DNA of 64,000 bases from Moorella glycerini (GCF_009735625.1 NZ_CP046244.1:992001-1056000), one strand, 5' to 3'; shown: positions 9,583 through 18,867, counted from the first letter of the stretch. The notes: a model not told the origin generated them from the letters alone. Made by a program: numbers and translations.

Positions 9583-9914
9583 CTTCCCGACCTCCATTTG
9601 AAGTTAGGTGGTACGGCTCCTAGCAGCTCCTGGCGACCGCTCAGTACCCAGTAATTGGCCTGGGGAAGGGTTCGGCGGATTGTTATCCGATGGGGGGTAG
9701 CGCTGTCGGCGGCAATGGCGGCTGCAATAGCGGCTACAAGCTCGGGAGCAATCCCTGTTGGAACTGCTTCTTCCCCGGCAGCAGCTGCCTCCTCCTTGGC
9801 TGTTTCCTTCCCGGCCAGCTCTCTTTCCCCACCTTGCCGGTGCTGGCTCCACAGCCCCAGGATGATCCCAACGACTGCCAGCAGACCCAGGGCCAGTAAT
9901 CCTGAATAGGGCAT
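9579..9914 (-). CDS. mmdD: Decarboxylase gamma/delta-type small membrane subunit (OadG/MmdD-like)
   Basis: 111 residues with one N-terminal membrane span (MPYSGLLALGLLAVVGIILGL..., about 5-21), a charged Glu/Ala-rich middle and a C-terminal ELVAAIAAAIAAD...RRTLPQANYWVLSGR region of the kind found at the end of OadG/MmdD proteins, which hold the pump subunits together. The open frame reaches 10076 but that extension lies within mmdA; ATG 9914 has AGGTGA six bases upstream. Its stop overlaps the mmdC start by four bases. Confidence 0.82.
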   Translation of the reverse strand: MPYSGLLALGLLAVVGIILGLWSQHRQGGERELAGKETAKEEAAAAGEEAVPTGIAPELVAAIAAAIAADSATPHRITIRRTLPQANYWVLSGRQELLGAVPPNFKWRSGR

Positions 9915-9924
9915 TTTCTTCACC

Positions 9925-11475
9925 TCACAGGGGAATATTCCCATGCTTTTTGGCGGGCCTGCTCTCCCGTTTGGTAAGTAGGAGTTCCAGGGCCTGAACC
10001 AGGTAACGCCGGGTCTGGCGGGGGTCGATGATGACATCGATATACCCGCGCTCGGCGGCGACATAGGGGTTGGCAAAGAGGCGCCGGTATTCGGCTATTT
10101 TTTCCTGCCGCACCTGCTGGGTATCGATAGCTGTTTCTATTTCTTTACGAAAGATTATATTGGCCGCCCCCTCCGGTCCCATAACGGCAATCTCTGCTCC
10201 CGGCCAGGCAAAGACCTGGTCGGCACCCAAGTCGCGACTGCACATGGCTAGATAAGCCCCGCCGTAAGCCTTGCGGACGATTAAGGTAATCTTGGGGACT
10301 GTAGCTTCGGAATAGGCATATAACATCTTCGCCCCGTGGCGGATGATACCACCGTACTCTTGCTTGGTGCCTGGTAAAAAGCCGGGTACATCGACGTAGT
10401 TGACGATGGGGATATTGAAGGCATCGCAAAATCTGATGAACCGCGCCGCTTTGTCGGAGGAATTAATATCCAGGCATCCTGCCATGACCGCCGGCTGATT
10501 GGCGATAATCCCGATTACCCGGCCGTTAAGTCTGGCAAAGGCGGTGATAATATTAGGGGCATAGAGGGGCTGGACTTCGAAAAGGCTCCCCCGGTCCACG
10601 GTCAAATTAATAACATCCAGCATATTAAAGGCCTTATTAGAGTTATCAGGTAAAATGTGGCGTAATTCCTCCTCTTCCCGGGCCGGATCATCACTTGTTT
10701 CCTGGAATGGTGGGTCATCCATATTATTGCTAGGTAAATAGCTTAGCAGGGTACGAACGAGCTGTAAGCATTGATCTTCGTTTTCAGCGGGGAAGTGGGC
10801 CACACCGCTGGTCTGGTTGTGGGTCAGGGCGCCGCCCAATTGCTGGGCGCTGACATCTTCGCCGGTGACGGCCTTGATGACCTGGGGCCCGGTAATGAAC
10901 ATCTCGCTGGTGTCCTTGACCATGAAAATGAAGTCCATTAGGGCCGGGGAATAGACGGCGCCACCAGCGCAGGGGCCCATGATGACGGCGATCTGGGGGA
11001 TGACCCCCGAGGCGATGGTGTTGTGATAGAAGATCTGACCGTAACCGCTCAGGGCGTCGACGCCTTCCTGGATGCGCGCCCCGCCGGAATCGTTGATGCC
11101 GATTACCGGGATCCCCACTTTCATCGCCAGGTCCAAAACTTTACATATTTTTTTAGCATGCATTTCTCCCAAAGAGCCGCCCAGGACTGTAAAGTCCTGG
11201 GCATAAATGGCTACCAGCCGGCCGTCAATAGTCCCATAGCCTGTCACGACTCCTTCTCCTGGAGCCTCGGTTTGCGCCATATCAAAATTGGTGCAGCGGT
11301 GGGTGACAAAGGCATCAATTTCGTTAAAGCTCCCCGGGTCCAGCAGGGCTTCAATTCGTTCCCGGGCCGTCTTTTTGCCCTGCTGGTGTTGTCGAGCTAC
11401 ACGTTCTTCACCGCCACCGGCCCTGATCTTGACCAGTTTCTTATTTAATTCATTTAATAGTCCGTCCATGATCAT
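9925..11475 (-). CDS. mmdA: Acyl-CoA carboxyltransferase alpha subunit (methylmalonyl-CoA decarboxylase type)
   Basis: 516 residues, the standard MmdA/PccB length, with both crotonase-like halves. The N-terminal half has [12 protein letters not shown] and [19 protein letters not shown]; the C-terminal half has [30 protein letters not shown] and [13 protein letters not shown]. These are the acyl-CoA and carboxybiotin binding surfaces of carboxyltransferases. With mmdD, mmdC and mmdB directly downstream it forms a biotin-dependent Na+ pump. The true substrate (methylmalonyl-CoA, malonyl-CoA, glutaconyl-CoA or another acyl-CoA) is not decided by sequence; no methylmalonyl-CoA mutase is present in the window. 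Confidence 0.93.
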   Translation of the reverse strand: MIMDGLLNELNKKLVKIRAGGGEERVARQHQQGKKTARERIEALLDPGSFNEIDAFVTHRCTNFDMAQTEAPGEGVVTGYGTIDGRLVAIYAQDFTVLGGSLGEMHAKKICKVLDLAMKVGIPVIGINDSGGARIQEGVDALSGYGQIFYHNTIASGVIPQIAVIMGPCAGGAVYSPALMDFIFMVKDTSEMFITGPQVIKAVTGEDVSAQQLGGALTHNQTSGVAHFPAENEDQCLQLVRTLLSYLPSNNMDDPPFQETSDDPAREEEELRHILPDNSNKAFNMLDVINLTVDRGSLFEVQPLYAPNIITAFARLNGRVIGIIANQPAVMAGCLDINSSDKAARFIRFCDAFNIPIVNYVDVPGFLPGTKQEYGGIIRHGAKMLYAYSEATVPKITLIVRKAYGGAYLAMCSRDLGADQVFAWPGAEIAVMGPEGAANIIFRKEIETAIDTQQVRQEKIAEYRRLFANPYVAAERGYIDVIIDPRQTRRYLVQALELLLTKRESRPAKKHGNIPL

Positions 11476-11547
11476 ATTCTAACCCTCACTCTAAGTGATA
11501 CGACCTCTTTTATTCGCAAAAACTATTCCATCCCTCGTTGAAAATGC

Positions 11548-12894
11548 TTAGAAAACTACCATAGCGCCAAAAAAGATCAATGTAACTAATATAAATCCCA
11601 TAATACAATAGCCCACAATATCCCGGATATTAAGACCCGCTATACTTAAAAGGGGTATAGCCCAAAAGGGTTGAATCATATTGCTAAACACTTCCCCAGC
11701 AGCAAAACTATTAATAACCCGGGCGTCAGCAACACCTAACATTCGTCCAGCTTCAATCATAATCGGCCCCTGGACCATCCAGATACCACCGGAAGAGGGG
11801 ATAAAAAAGTTAACTACAGCCCCGCTTAAATAATTCCAAAACTGGTAAGTAAATGGCGTCGATATGCTCACAAACCATTGGGCAATAATCATAACCAAAC
11901 CTGAAGAAGCCATCATCCCCTGGATACCAGCATAAAAAGGAAACTGCACTATAATCCCGAAAACATCTTTGGTAGCTTCTTCTGCAGCTCGCATAAATCT
12001 AGCCGGTGTCTTGTGCAAGAATAAGGCTAAAAATAGTAGGGTAAAATTGAAGATATCTAAATTAACATCAAAACCTTTTGTATAAAACCAGTTAACAATG
12101 TAAATTAAGCCAAGCAATCCTGCACACCAGTTTATAAGCGGGCTATTCTCCAGCTTCTGGGCAAAAGACATTTCTGCTTTTGCAGCTAATTCATTGCCAA
12201 TATTGCCTTCTGTATCTAATAATTTTTTGACACGTATATCTATAACTGGTGTTTCTTGTCTGTCGGGATGAACTAGATAAAACAATAGAGCCACACCCAA
12301 AGTACCTAAAGCGACGCCGGTTAAAACCATAGGACTTAAGGCTGTCTGGCTAAAAGGAATAAGTCCTATGGTCTTTTCCAAAAAATGACCCGGGGTATTA
12401 ACTAGAAGGGATTCTGTATTTGAAAGCCCAAAAAGTCCTATCGACCAGCCGGCATAGGCCCCTGCTACCATTAACTTAAAATCCAGCTTTTCAAGATTCT
12501 TGGCAATTTCCCGGCAAAGCAACCCCCCGGCAATTAGACCTAAACCCCATTGCAGCCAGGTTAAAAAGGAGGTAATAATCGTAACAAAGACTACTGCAGA
12601 AAGAGAGTTCTTAGGTATCCGTGCCAGGGCCTTCATAAAACGATGGCCCAATGGACTAATAGCCACCATACCACCCACGACCATTAATACTACCATTTGC
12701 ATGGAAAAAGCTAGGAAACCCCAGAAACCTTTTCCAAAGTATAAGATCATGTCAAACCAGCTTTTGTGGGCGATGAAAATGCCGGCTAAATATACGATAA
12801 AAACTAAGCCAACACAAAAAACAAAGGAATCTGGAAAAACTTTTTCCATACCAAAATTTAATTTAGAACTTATCCAACGAAGGATCTTGCGCAT
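11548..12894 (-). CDS. Short-chain fatty acid transporter, AtoE family
   Basis: 448-residue integral membrane protein resembling the AtoE short-chain fatty acid uptake family, with about ten hydrophobic spans and the characteristic SSGGIWMVQGPIMIEAG and AAGEVFSNMIQPFWAIPLL segments near residues 355-410. It starts with a cytoplasmic amphipathic stretch MRKILRWISSKLNFGMEKVFPDSFVF. Its DNA is clearly more AT-rich than the flanks. It lies between the CaiB-type CoA-transferase and mmdA, so it probably imports the acid that the operon degrades. Confidence 0.85.
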   Translation of the reverse strand: MRKILRWISSKLNFGMEKVFPDSFVFCVGLVFIVYLAGIFIAHKSWFDMILYFGKGFWGFLAFSMQMVVLMVVGGMVAISPLGHRFMKALARIPKNSLSAVVFVTIITSFLTWLQWGLGLIAGGLLCREIAKNLEKLDFKLMVAGAYAGWSIGLFGLSNTESLLVNTPGHFLEKTIGLIPFSQTALSPMVLTGVALGTLGVALLFYLVHPDRQETPVIDIRVKKLLDTEGNIGNELAAKAEMSFAQKLENSPLINWCAGLLGLIYIVNWFYTKGFDVNLDIFNFTLLFLALFLHKTPARFMRAAEEATKDVFGIIVQFPFYAGIQGMMASSGLVMIIAQWFVSISTPFTYQFWNYLSGAVVNFFIPSSGGIWMVQGPIMIEAGRMLGVADARVINSFAAGEVFSNMIQPFWAIPLLSIAGLNIRDIVGYCIMGFILVTLIFFGAMVVF

Positions 12895-12993
12895 ATTCCG
12901 TCCTCCTTTTTGAATTTTAGCTTTTATAAATGGTGCCAGGAAACCAGCCCGGAGCTTTATCGGCCTAACTGTTTCCCAGCACCAGCTCCAGTG

Positions 12994-14187
12994 TTAAACA
13001 ACCCCTTCTTGAGCAAGCAAATTAATTTCTTCAGCAGTTAAACCGTATTTTTGTAGCACCTCCCTTGTATGCTGTCCTAATACAGGCGCCGGTTGACGGA
13101 CCCTCCCAGGAGTATCAGATAGCTTTACAGGTACCCCATGAATTAATTGCTTTCCGGCTACAGGGTGGTCAATTTCGACCACCATCTCCCGCGCCCTGAC
13201 TTGCGGGTCATTAACTACTTTATCAACGGTGTTAATGGGTCCGCAGGGAATACCGGCCGTTTCTATAATCTCGATCCACTCTGCTGTTGTCTTTTGGCGA
13301 AATACCTCAAACAGAATCGGTTCTAACTCGGCTATATTTTCTGTACGCAGGCGGTTGCTTTCAAAACGCGGGTCGTGCACTAATTCTTCTTTGCCTATGG
13401 CCTGGCAAAACTTTTCCCACAACTTATCATTACCAGCGGCGCAAATCACATAATAATCTTTCGTCGGAAATGCCTGGAATGGAGTAATAGATGGATGCCT
13501 ATTCCCTGTCGGCAGTGGAGCCTTTCCTGTGGCCCAGTACCTGGCAATGGCATTTTCCAATAAAGCAACCTGGCAATCAAGCATAGCCACATCTACCAGT
13601 TGGCCTTTGCCGGTTACTTCCCGGGCTCGTAAAGCCGCCAGGATGCCGATGGCTCCAAACATACCGGCAGCAATATCCCCAATGGCCGAGCCCACTCTCG
13701 TTGGCAGACCTCCCGGGTGAGCTGTCAAACTCATTACTCCACCCATAGCTTGAATAATTAGATCATAAGCAGGTTTAGAAGCATAGGGACCGCTCTGGCC
13801 AAAGCCAGAAATGGCGGCATAAATCAAGCGTGGGTTTATCTCCTTTAGGACTCCATATCCCAAACCCAATTTATCCATCGTACCTGGCCGGTAGTTTTCT
13901 AAAACCACGTCAGCATGCTTAACTAGAGTTTTAAATACTTCCTTTCCTCGCGGATGTTTGAGATTTAAAGTTAGACTTTTTTTGTTACGGTTCAGGCTCA
14001 TGAAATAGCCACTTTCACCATTAATAAACGGTGGATACTCTCTCGCATCATCGCCTTTACCGGGGACTTCAATTTTAATAACTTCCGCCCCCAGGTCGGC
14101 CAATATCATGCCACAATAAGGCGCCGCCAACACCCGGCTGAGATCCAAAACAATTATCCCTTCCAGGGCACTGTTGATAACAGCCAT
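12994..14187 (-). CDS. CaiB/BaiF (class III) CoA-transferase
   Basis: 397 residues with the family hallmarks LEGIIVLDLSRVLAAPYCGMILADLGAEVIKIE at the start, the catalytic aspartate segment AMLDCQVALLENAIA (near residue 185) and the GNRHPSITPFQAFPTKD motif. Class III enzymes move CoA between carboxylic acids. ATG 14187 is preceded by AGGAGG with normal spacing; the 39-codon extension upstream lacks a site. Its place between methyltransferase genes and the AtoE transporter suggests that it activates the imported acid to its CoA ester. Substrate unknown. Confidence 0.9.
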   Translation of the reverse strand: MAVINSALEGIIVLDLSRVLAAPYCGMILADLGAEVIKIEVPGKGDDAREYPPFINGESGYFMSLNRNKKSLTLNLKHPRGKEVFKTLVKHADVVLENYRPGTMDKLGLGYGVLKEINPRLIYAAISGFGQSGPYASKPAYDLIIQAMGGVMSLTAHPGGLPTRVGSAIGDIAAGMFGAIGILAALRAREVTGKGQLVDVAMLDCQVALLENAIARYWATGKAPLPTGNRHPSITPFQAFPTKDYYVICAAGNDKLWEKFCQAIGKEELVHDPRFESNRLRTENIAELEPILFEVFRQKTTAEWIEIIETAGIPCGPINTVDKVVNDPQVRAREMVVEIDHPVAGKQLIHGVPVKLSDTPGRVRQPAPVLGQHTREVLQKYGLTAEEINLLAQEGVV

Positions 14188-14245
14188 TAACTGTTCCTCC
14201 TTTTTAAATGGAGGTCCAGCCCCCTTCCCTTTAGTCGCTATATCA

Positions 14246-15100
14246 CTAAATGGTTGGACCATACTCACGGTAGTCTTTAAGATAATTGGTAGCCCATTCG
14301 TCATAACCCATTAGCAAGTCCGACGCCCGAATAACCCGGCGAATGGGCTGTACTGTAGGATCAGCAATTATAGCACTTAATCCCTCATGAATAACCATTG
14401 GGAAAAAGGCCAGGTGAATACACTTCCGTTCTGGTAAGCCAAAGGATACATTGCTAGCCCCCAGCACGGTATTGTTACCCAGCTTATCCCTTACAGCCGC
14501 CAGGGTTTCCAGGGTTATTACAGCAGCCTGGGTATTTGAACTTACCGTCATGGCCAGGCAATCAATAATTATATCTTCTTGAGGAATACCAATTTCCGTA
14601 GCCCTCTCAATTATTTTAGTAGCTATTTTCACTCTCCCCTCAACGTCTTCGGGAATACCATTATCATCCATACAGAGGCCAATAACTGCAGCATTATATT
14701 TTTTAATCAGGGGTAAAACCTTTACCAGAGAATGTTCTTCACCGGTTACGCTATTCACCAAGGCTTTACCCTCATAAACCTCTAGGGCTGCAGCCAGGGC
14801 ATCAGGATTGGAGGAGTCGATGGACAAAGGCAAATAACTAACTTCAGCTACAATTTTTACCGCCGCTGGTAAAACAGCGACCTCATCAACTCCTGCCGCT
14901 CCTACATTTACCTCTAAAACCTCCGCCCCTGCTTCTATCTGGCGAATTGCCTCCTGGCGCAATACTTCAAGGTCACCGTTAAGGAGTGCCTGAGCCAACG
15001 CTTTTTTACCTGTAGGGTTAATGCGTTCACCGATGATAACTGTCCCTTTGCCTCGTTCAATAACTACCTCTTTCGTCTTGCTGCTTAATATTGTTTTCAT
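14246..15100 (-). CDS. Tetrahydrofolate/corrinoid methyltransferase (AcsE/MtrH-type pterin-binding)
   Basis: 284-residue pterin-binding TIM-barrel protein of the AcsE/MtgA group. Pterin-site marks are IGERINPTGKK, LPLSIDSSNPDALAAAL, GKALVNSVTGEE, IDCLAMTVSS and LGASNVSFGLPER. In acetogens this type either moves a methyl group from methyl-THF to a corrinoid protein or, as methyltransferase II of O-demethylases, from the corrinoid to THF. The adjacent corrinoid protein and UroD-fold enzyme favour the second role, feeding the methyl group into the Wood-Ljungdahl pathway. Confidence 0.88.
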   Translation of the reverse strand: MKTILSSKTKEVVIERGKGTVIIGERINPTGKKALAQALLNGDLEVLRQEAIRQIEAGAEVLEVNVGAAGVDEVAVLPAAVKIVAEVSYLPLSIDSSNPDALAAALEVYEGKALVNSVTGEEHSLVKVLPLIKKYNAAVIGLCMDDNGIPEDVEGRVKIATKIIERATEIGIPQEDIIIDCLAMTVSSNTQAAVITLETLAAVRDKLGNNTVLGASNVSFGLPERKCIHLAFFPMVIHEGLSAIIADPTVQPIRRVIRASDLLMGYDEWATNYLKDYREYGPTI

Positions 15101-15131
15101 AATTTTTCCCTTCCCCAGGACGTGCTACCTC

Positions 15132-16184
15132 CTAGAAATTCAAGGGGTAATCACGATATTGTTTTACAACTGCGGCCATGGCCCGGACGTTGTCGGGGTT
15201 GGTATCCCTGGGAACAGCACAGTCAGCGCTGATAATATAACGGCCACCCGGCGCTCCCTTCTGCAGGCATGCTAAAGTCTCCTCGCGTACCTGTTCTTCT
15301 GTGCCTTGAAGCAGGGTTACAACTGATTTCACATTACCCATAACAACAATACGATCACTATATTTTTCCTTAAAGTCCTTAATGTCTACTTTATCGCAAT
15401 GAATAATATCAACATTTTCAGCGCAGACTAGGTCAAAGCGGTCATCCCAGCGGCCACAGGTGTGATAAAGAATAGCCTTAGCGCCGTGAGCCTTCAGCTC
15501 ACCAAACATTTTCTTGGTGTAAGGATGAGAAAACTCCTCATAGTGCCTGCGGGAAATACAATCCATATTGGCCACGGGATTGGAGGTACAAATAATATCG
15601 GCACCCGCATCGACCAGGGCTTTACCATAGGCAGTACAGGCTTCATAGGTAATATCTAGAAGGTCTTTGACGAACTTGGGGTCATCGAAAATGTCCAAAT
15701 ATAGATTAGCACTGCCCCTTAACATACAGGCCGTCCGGAAAGGCGGAGAAGCCCAGGCAATTACAGGCACGTCCGGCCCCACTGCTTTTTTCAGCCTGCT
15801 GACAACTTCTAACATATAGGGCATACGGCCATCTTTTCTAGGGTCCACTGGTTTAAGCTTACTAATATCTTCTCTTTCATTAAGGTAAGGTTCAGGAATC
15901 CAGGGCGGGTCATCCTCAGCAACTACCATATGGGCACCCATGGCCTCGTCTACAGCAGGTGTACACCAGATATCCCAGACCCCATCTAATTCAAATTCCT
16001 CCAGCAGTCGCAGCTGAGAGTTTACATAAAGATTAGGATCTTCATAGCACTGGGCATACTTCAGGCCTGCATACTTAATACCAAATTCACGAGAAGTGAG
16101 GAGAAAAGGGACGCGATCGGGGATTTCCTTATTACAAACGGCCATAATCCTTTTCATCGAAGTCATCTTACCGTTACTTGCCAT
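15132..16184 (-). CDS. UroD-fold corrinoid methyltransferase
   Basis: 350 residues of the uroporphyrinogen decarboxylase superfamily, in the MtaA/methyltransferase branch rather than a haem enzyme. A zinc-binding pattern is visible: H-x-C in LYHTCGRWDDRFD (about 256-268) and a later Cys in ISADCAVPRDTNPDNV (about 319-334), matching the HxC...C ligands of methylcobamide methyltransferases. It lies 3 bp after the corrinoid gene, so it is probably methyltransferase I, which moves the methyl group of the substrate to the cobalt. Haem synthesis is excluded by context. Confidence 0.85.
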   Translation of the reverse strand: MASNGKMTSMKRIMAVCNKEIPDRVPFLLTSREFGIKYAGLKYAQCYEDPNLYVNSQLRLLEEFELDGVWDIWCTPAVDEAMGAHMVVAEDDPPWIPEPYLNEREDISKLKPVDPRKDGRMPYMLEVVSRLKKAVGPDVPVIAWASPPFRTACMLRGSANLYLDIFDDPKFVKDLLDITYEACTAYGKALVDAGADIICTSNPVANMDCISRRHYEEFSHPYTKKMFGELKAHGAKAILYHTCGRWDDRFDLVCAENVDIIHCDKVDIKDFKEKYSDRIVVMGNVKSVVTLLQGTEEQVREETLACLQKGAPGGRYIISADCAVPRDTNPDNVRAMAAVVKQYRDYPLNF

Positions 16185-16186
16185 CC

Positions 16187-16834
16187 TTAAGCACTCCTTC
16201 CCAGGGTAAATTCTTTAACGAGTTCAAGGGCTTCACCAGCATCGGCACCGTAGCCATCAGCCCCTATCTTATTGGCGAATTCTGCAGTAACCGGGGCTCC
16301 TCCTACTAAAAATTTAACTTTATGCCGCTGTCCCTGCTTTTCAAAAAGGGCTATGGTATCGCGCATGGCCTGCATGGTGGTGGTCAACATAGCTGACATA
16401 CCAATAACAGCAGGTTTTTCCGCTTCAAATACTTCCAGGAATTTTTCCGGGCTTACGTTCATTCCTAAATCAATAACTTTAAAGCCAGCGCCTTCCAGCA
16501 TCATAATTACCAGATTCTTTCCAATATCATGTAAATCGCCTTTTACTGTACCAATAACAACTTTTTCTTTGTTGCCTTGAGCACCTTCAACCATTACCGG
16601 CTTTAGTACATCCATACCAGCATGCATAGCCCGGGCACATAACAGAACTTCTGGAACAAACATTTCGTTGGCTTTAAACCGCCTGCCCACTTCATCCATG
16701 CCTGCAATCAGGCCCTTTTGCAGGATTTCCTGAGGCGCAACGCCCTCCTTTAATGCTTCCCCAACTAACTGCCGCACCTGATCCTGGCTACCAGCTATTA
16801 ATGCTTTGGCTATCTCCTGTAATTCAACTGCCAT
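16187..16834 (-). CDS. Corrinoid (B12-binding) protein of a methyltransferase system
   Basis: 215 residues, the usual size of MtaC/MtbC-type proteins: a helical cap (about 1-85) and a Rossmann-like B12 domain. The cobalt-ligand signature D-x-H-x-x-G is present in GDLHDIGKNLV (about 101-111), followed by the GMSAMLTTTMQAM and FLVGGAPV segments of the cobalamin pocket. It heads the trio corrinoid protein - UroD-fold methyltransferase - pterin methyltransferase, the same three components as in acetogen O-demethylases. Confidence 0.93.
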   Translation of the reverse strand: MAVELQEIAKALIAGSQDQVRQLVGEALKEGVAPQEILQKGLIAGMDEVGRRFKANEMFVPEVLLCARAMHAGMDVLKPVMVEGAQGNKEKVVIGTVKGDLHDIGKNLVIMMLEGAGFKVIDLGMNVSPEKFLEVFEAEKPAVIGMSAMLTTTMQAMRDTIALFEKQGQRHKVKFLVGGAPVTAEFANKIGADGYGADAGEALELVKEFTLGRSA

Positions 16835-16952
16835 TTTGCCTCACCTGCTCCTTTCTTTAAAATTAACTAATATTTGGTAACAAAAATTCTTTTCTGGCTC
16901 CCTCTTCCACCCCCCTTTATTTTTTTCTCTATTTGAATTTTAATCTTGGCAA

Positions 16953-17798
16953 TTAATTTTTTACTGGATAACGGCGTTCTAATTGACTGGCTGAAAATTC
17001 CCTTTTGCGCACGTTTAAAGGATCTAAACGACGAATAAGTTCAATTTCTTCCCTTGTTGGTAAAGGTGTCTCTCCTAAAGGTTCCGCCATAACTGGCCTG
17101 AATGACGTATTATCAAGAAGCTCTTCCATGGTAACTCCCGGGTGTAATGTTTTTAGCCTTAATTCACCTGAAGCAGTAAAATCAAAAACGCCCAAATCAG
17201 TTATGACCCAATCTGGCCCTCCGCCCCTTAACCCCATTTCTTTTCGTGTTCCTGACGGGGTTACATGACCCATTGTAGTAATAAAATCAACTTTTTCTAC
17301 CAGAGTATAATTTTTGCGGGAATCCGCAGGCTTAACTTGATGGCGTGAGGTCCATACCGTAAAATTTTTGGCAAAACAAGATAGGTTGCTGGCTCCTGCG
17401 CCACCAGGCAACTTTACTTTTATCTTTTCTTTGCTGCCAATAAGAGTATTATTTAAATTACCGTACTTATCAATTTGGGCGCCACCAAAGAAGATGCGAT
17501 CTAGCTTGCCTTTTTGCGCCAGGTCGAAAATCTCATGGAGAGGTAGAATTGTAACTGCACCATGGAGCATTACGGCATCCGCCGAAGTAGGGGGTAAAAA
17601 CGGCGGCTGGGGATCAACCCCTGCCGGCAGCCCGCCTAGAAAGACACAATTGCGAGCATGGGTATGTTTGGCTAACATAATGGCCGTAAAAGGTAACGCT
17701 ACTGCTACTCCATTAAAAACCACGTCATGATCTTTAATCGTCCTGGCAAGGCAAACAGCCATTAATTCATCTATGGTACAATAAGTTACATCCGTCAT
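16953..17798 (-). CDS. CoA-transferase-like beta subunit (GctB/IpdB-type)
   Basis: 281 residues, related to the beta subunit of family I CoA-transferases such as glutaconate CoA-transferase. The fold marks KLPGGAGASNLSCFAKN and the VITDLGVFDF...LHPGVTMEELLDNT tail are present. At the place where the catalytic Glu normally stands (E-S/N-G after a helix ending in THAPN) this protein reads THARNCVFLGGLPAG, with no Glu. IpdAB-type C-C hydrolases are known members of this superfamily that lack that Glu, so the function may not be CoA transfer. Start overlaps the alpha subunit stop (ATGA). Confidence 0.82.
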   Translation of the reverse strand: MTDVTYCTIDELMAVCLARTIKDHDVVFNGVAVALPFTAIMLAKHTHARNCVFLGGLPAGVDPQPPFLPPTSADAVMLHGAVTILPLHEIFDLAQKGKLDRIFFGGAQIDKYGNLNNTLIGSKEKIKVKLPGGAGASNLSCFAKNFTVWTSRHQVKPADSRKNYTLVEKVDFITTMGHVTPSGTRKEMGLRGGGPDWVITDLGVFDFTASGELRLKTLHPGVTMEELLDNTSFRPVMAEPLGETPLPTREEIELIRRLDPLNVRKREFSASQLERRYPVKN

Positions 17799-18727
17799 TC
17801 TCCAAATACCTCCATCCAGCTCGTAATATCCTGCCTCCAGGCTCGCAAGCGTTTAAAATGCTCTTCGTCGCCCACACGCCGTAAGTATTCTTGCTGGGTC
17901 TCGCTACCATAAACAAATACATCCAAATATTCTCTCCGGAATATTTCCTCGCCCTCTTGAGCAAGTTGTATATATTTAGCAATATGCTTGCGATCATATG
18001 CATAGGCAGGATAACAAGCTGTCGGATGGGCCCCAAACGGAACTTCTACTACTGCTGTCACTTCATAGTAAGGAATTACTATACCCAATTCCCGGATTTC
18101 TTCCTCACTAACCACCTCCTCAACAGTTACGATGGTTTTCTCGGCGGCCGTAGCCATTAAAACGTCGGCAAAATACGGTTTGGTTAAATGAACATTCCCG
18201 CGTTTATCTGCTTTATAGCCATGAATTATTGCCACATCAGGTTTTAAGGCTGGTACGGCTGTTAATTTTTCGCCCGTGAAGGGACAGGTTATGGTTTTAA
18301 ATTCAGGATGCAGTTGAAGGATATCCGTACCTCCAACGCGCGGCATGGGCATAAAGGGAATACCGTACTGGGCTGCTCGTAATTGTTGTAAAGTAAAATT
18401 ACAATCTGTTTCCCTTACCTGCACTTTTCCACTCTGGCAGGCGCGCCTATAATTTGGGGCTAAACCAAAATCAAATTCAAAGCCTACAAAAGAATTTTGT
18501 ACTGCCCCTACTACCCCCCCGGCACACAAAAGGTCAATATCCAGGCCATGGGCACCGCCAATGGTCATTAAATTCTTCTTCCCCTGGCGTATTATTTCGT
18601 GAATGAGGGCGATGGGTTCACGGGCAGACAAAGCTCCACCAACGGCTATAATGTTACCATCCTGGATAATCTGCCCAGCTTCTTTTAAAGAAACAATTTT
18701 TTCTCCCTTTGTTATAAACCCGCCCAA
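17795..18727 (-). CDS. CoA-transferase-like alpha subunit (GctA/IpdA-type)
   Basis: 310 residues of the alpha subunit family, with the start KEAGQIIQDGNIIAVGG, the GGAHGLDIDLLCAGG glycine stretch, MPRVGGTDIL and the VTVEEVVSEEEIRELG segment. A GTG at 18778 would lie inside a terminator hairpin, so I prefer the TTG at 18727, which has AAGGGGTGG upstream. It is the first structural gene after the leader that follows the HutP-like gene. Together with the beta subunit it forms an alpha-beta enzyme acting on an acyl-CoA or acid; substrate unknown. Confidence 0.83.
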   Translation of the reverse strand: MGGFITKGEKIVSLKEAGQIIQDGNIIAVGGALSAREPIALIHEIIRQGKKNLMTIGGAHGLDIDLLCAGGVVGAVQNSFVGFEFDFGLAPNYRRACQSGKVQVRETDCNFTLQQLRAAQYGIPFMPMPRVGGTDILQLHPEFKTITCPFTGEKLTAVPALKPDVAIIHGYKADKRGNVHLTKPYFADVLMATAAEKTIVTVEEVVSEEEIRELGIVIPYYEVTAVVEVPFGAHPTACYPAYAYDRKHIAKYIQLAQEGEEIFRREYLDVFVYGSETQQEYLRRVGDEEHFKRLRAWRQDITSWMEVFGE

Positions 18728-18752
18728 AAAATACCACCCCTTAAAACAAACA

Positions 18753-18789
18753 AAGCCTTTAAATTGGATAAGCACCAATTTAAAGGCTT
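18753..18789 (-). terminator. Leader terminator between hutP-like gene and the CoA-transferase operon
   Basis: On the minus strand a perfect 15-bp stem (AAGCCTTTAAATTGG / CCAATTTAAAGGCTT, 7-base loop) is followed by TGTTTGTTTT. It would end transcripts coming from the HutP-like gene before the CoA-transferase genes. The ribosome site of gctA-like lies just beyond it, so it can act as an attenuator. Confidence 0.85.
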
Positions 18790-18791
18790 CA

Positions 18792-18808
18792 CTTTACACT
18801 CTTCTCTG
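18792..18808 (-). promoter_or_regulatory. NAG-triplet block B, candidate HutP-type RNA site
   Basis: Read on the RNA: CAG-N4-GAG-N4-AAG, three NAG triplets at exact 7-nt pitch, ending two bases before the terminator stem. Bacillus HutP recognises NAG triplets separated by four nucleotides. It shares the 13-mer AGTGTAAAGTGAA with block A. Confidence 0.6.
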
Positions 18809-18843
18809 AGCAAATGCCCCGCCTTGTTTTTACAACCGTTTAC

Positions 18844-18867
18844 CTATTCCCTTTTCACTTTACACTT
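18844..18867 (-). promoter_or_regulatory. NAG-triplet block A, candidate HutP-type RNA site
   Basis: Read on the RNA: AAG-N4-AAG-N4-AAG-N4-UAG, four triplets at exact 7-nt pitch, beginning at the stop codon of the HutP-like gene. The 13-mer AGTGTAAAGTGAA (18854-18866) is repeated at 18788-18800, 66 bases apart. Confidence 0.65.

Noticed and set aside
18728-18778. GTG start of the CoA-transferase alpha gene at 18778
   Set aside because: It lies inside the leader terminator stem; the TTG at 18727 has a ribosome site after the hairpin.
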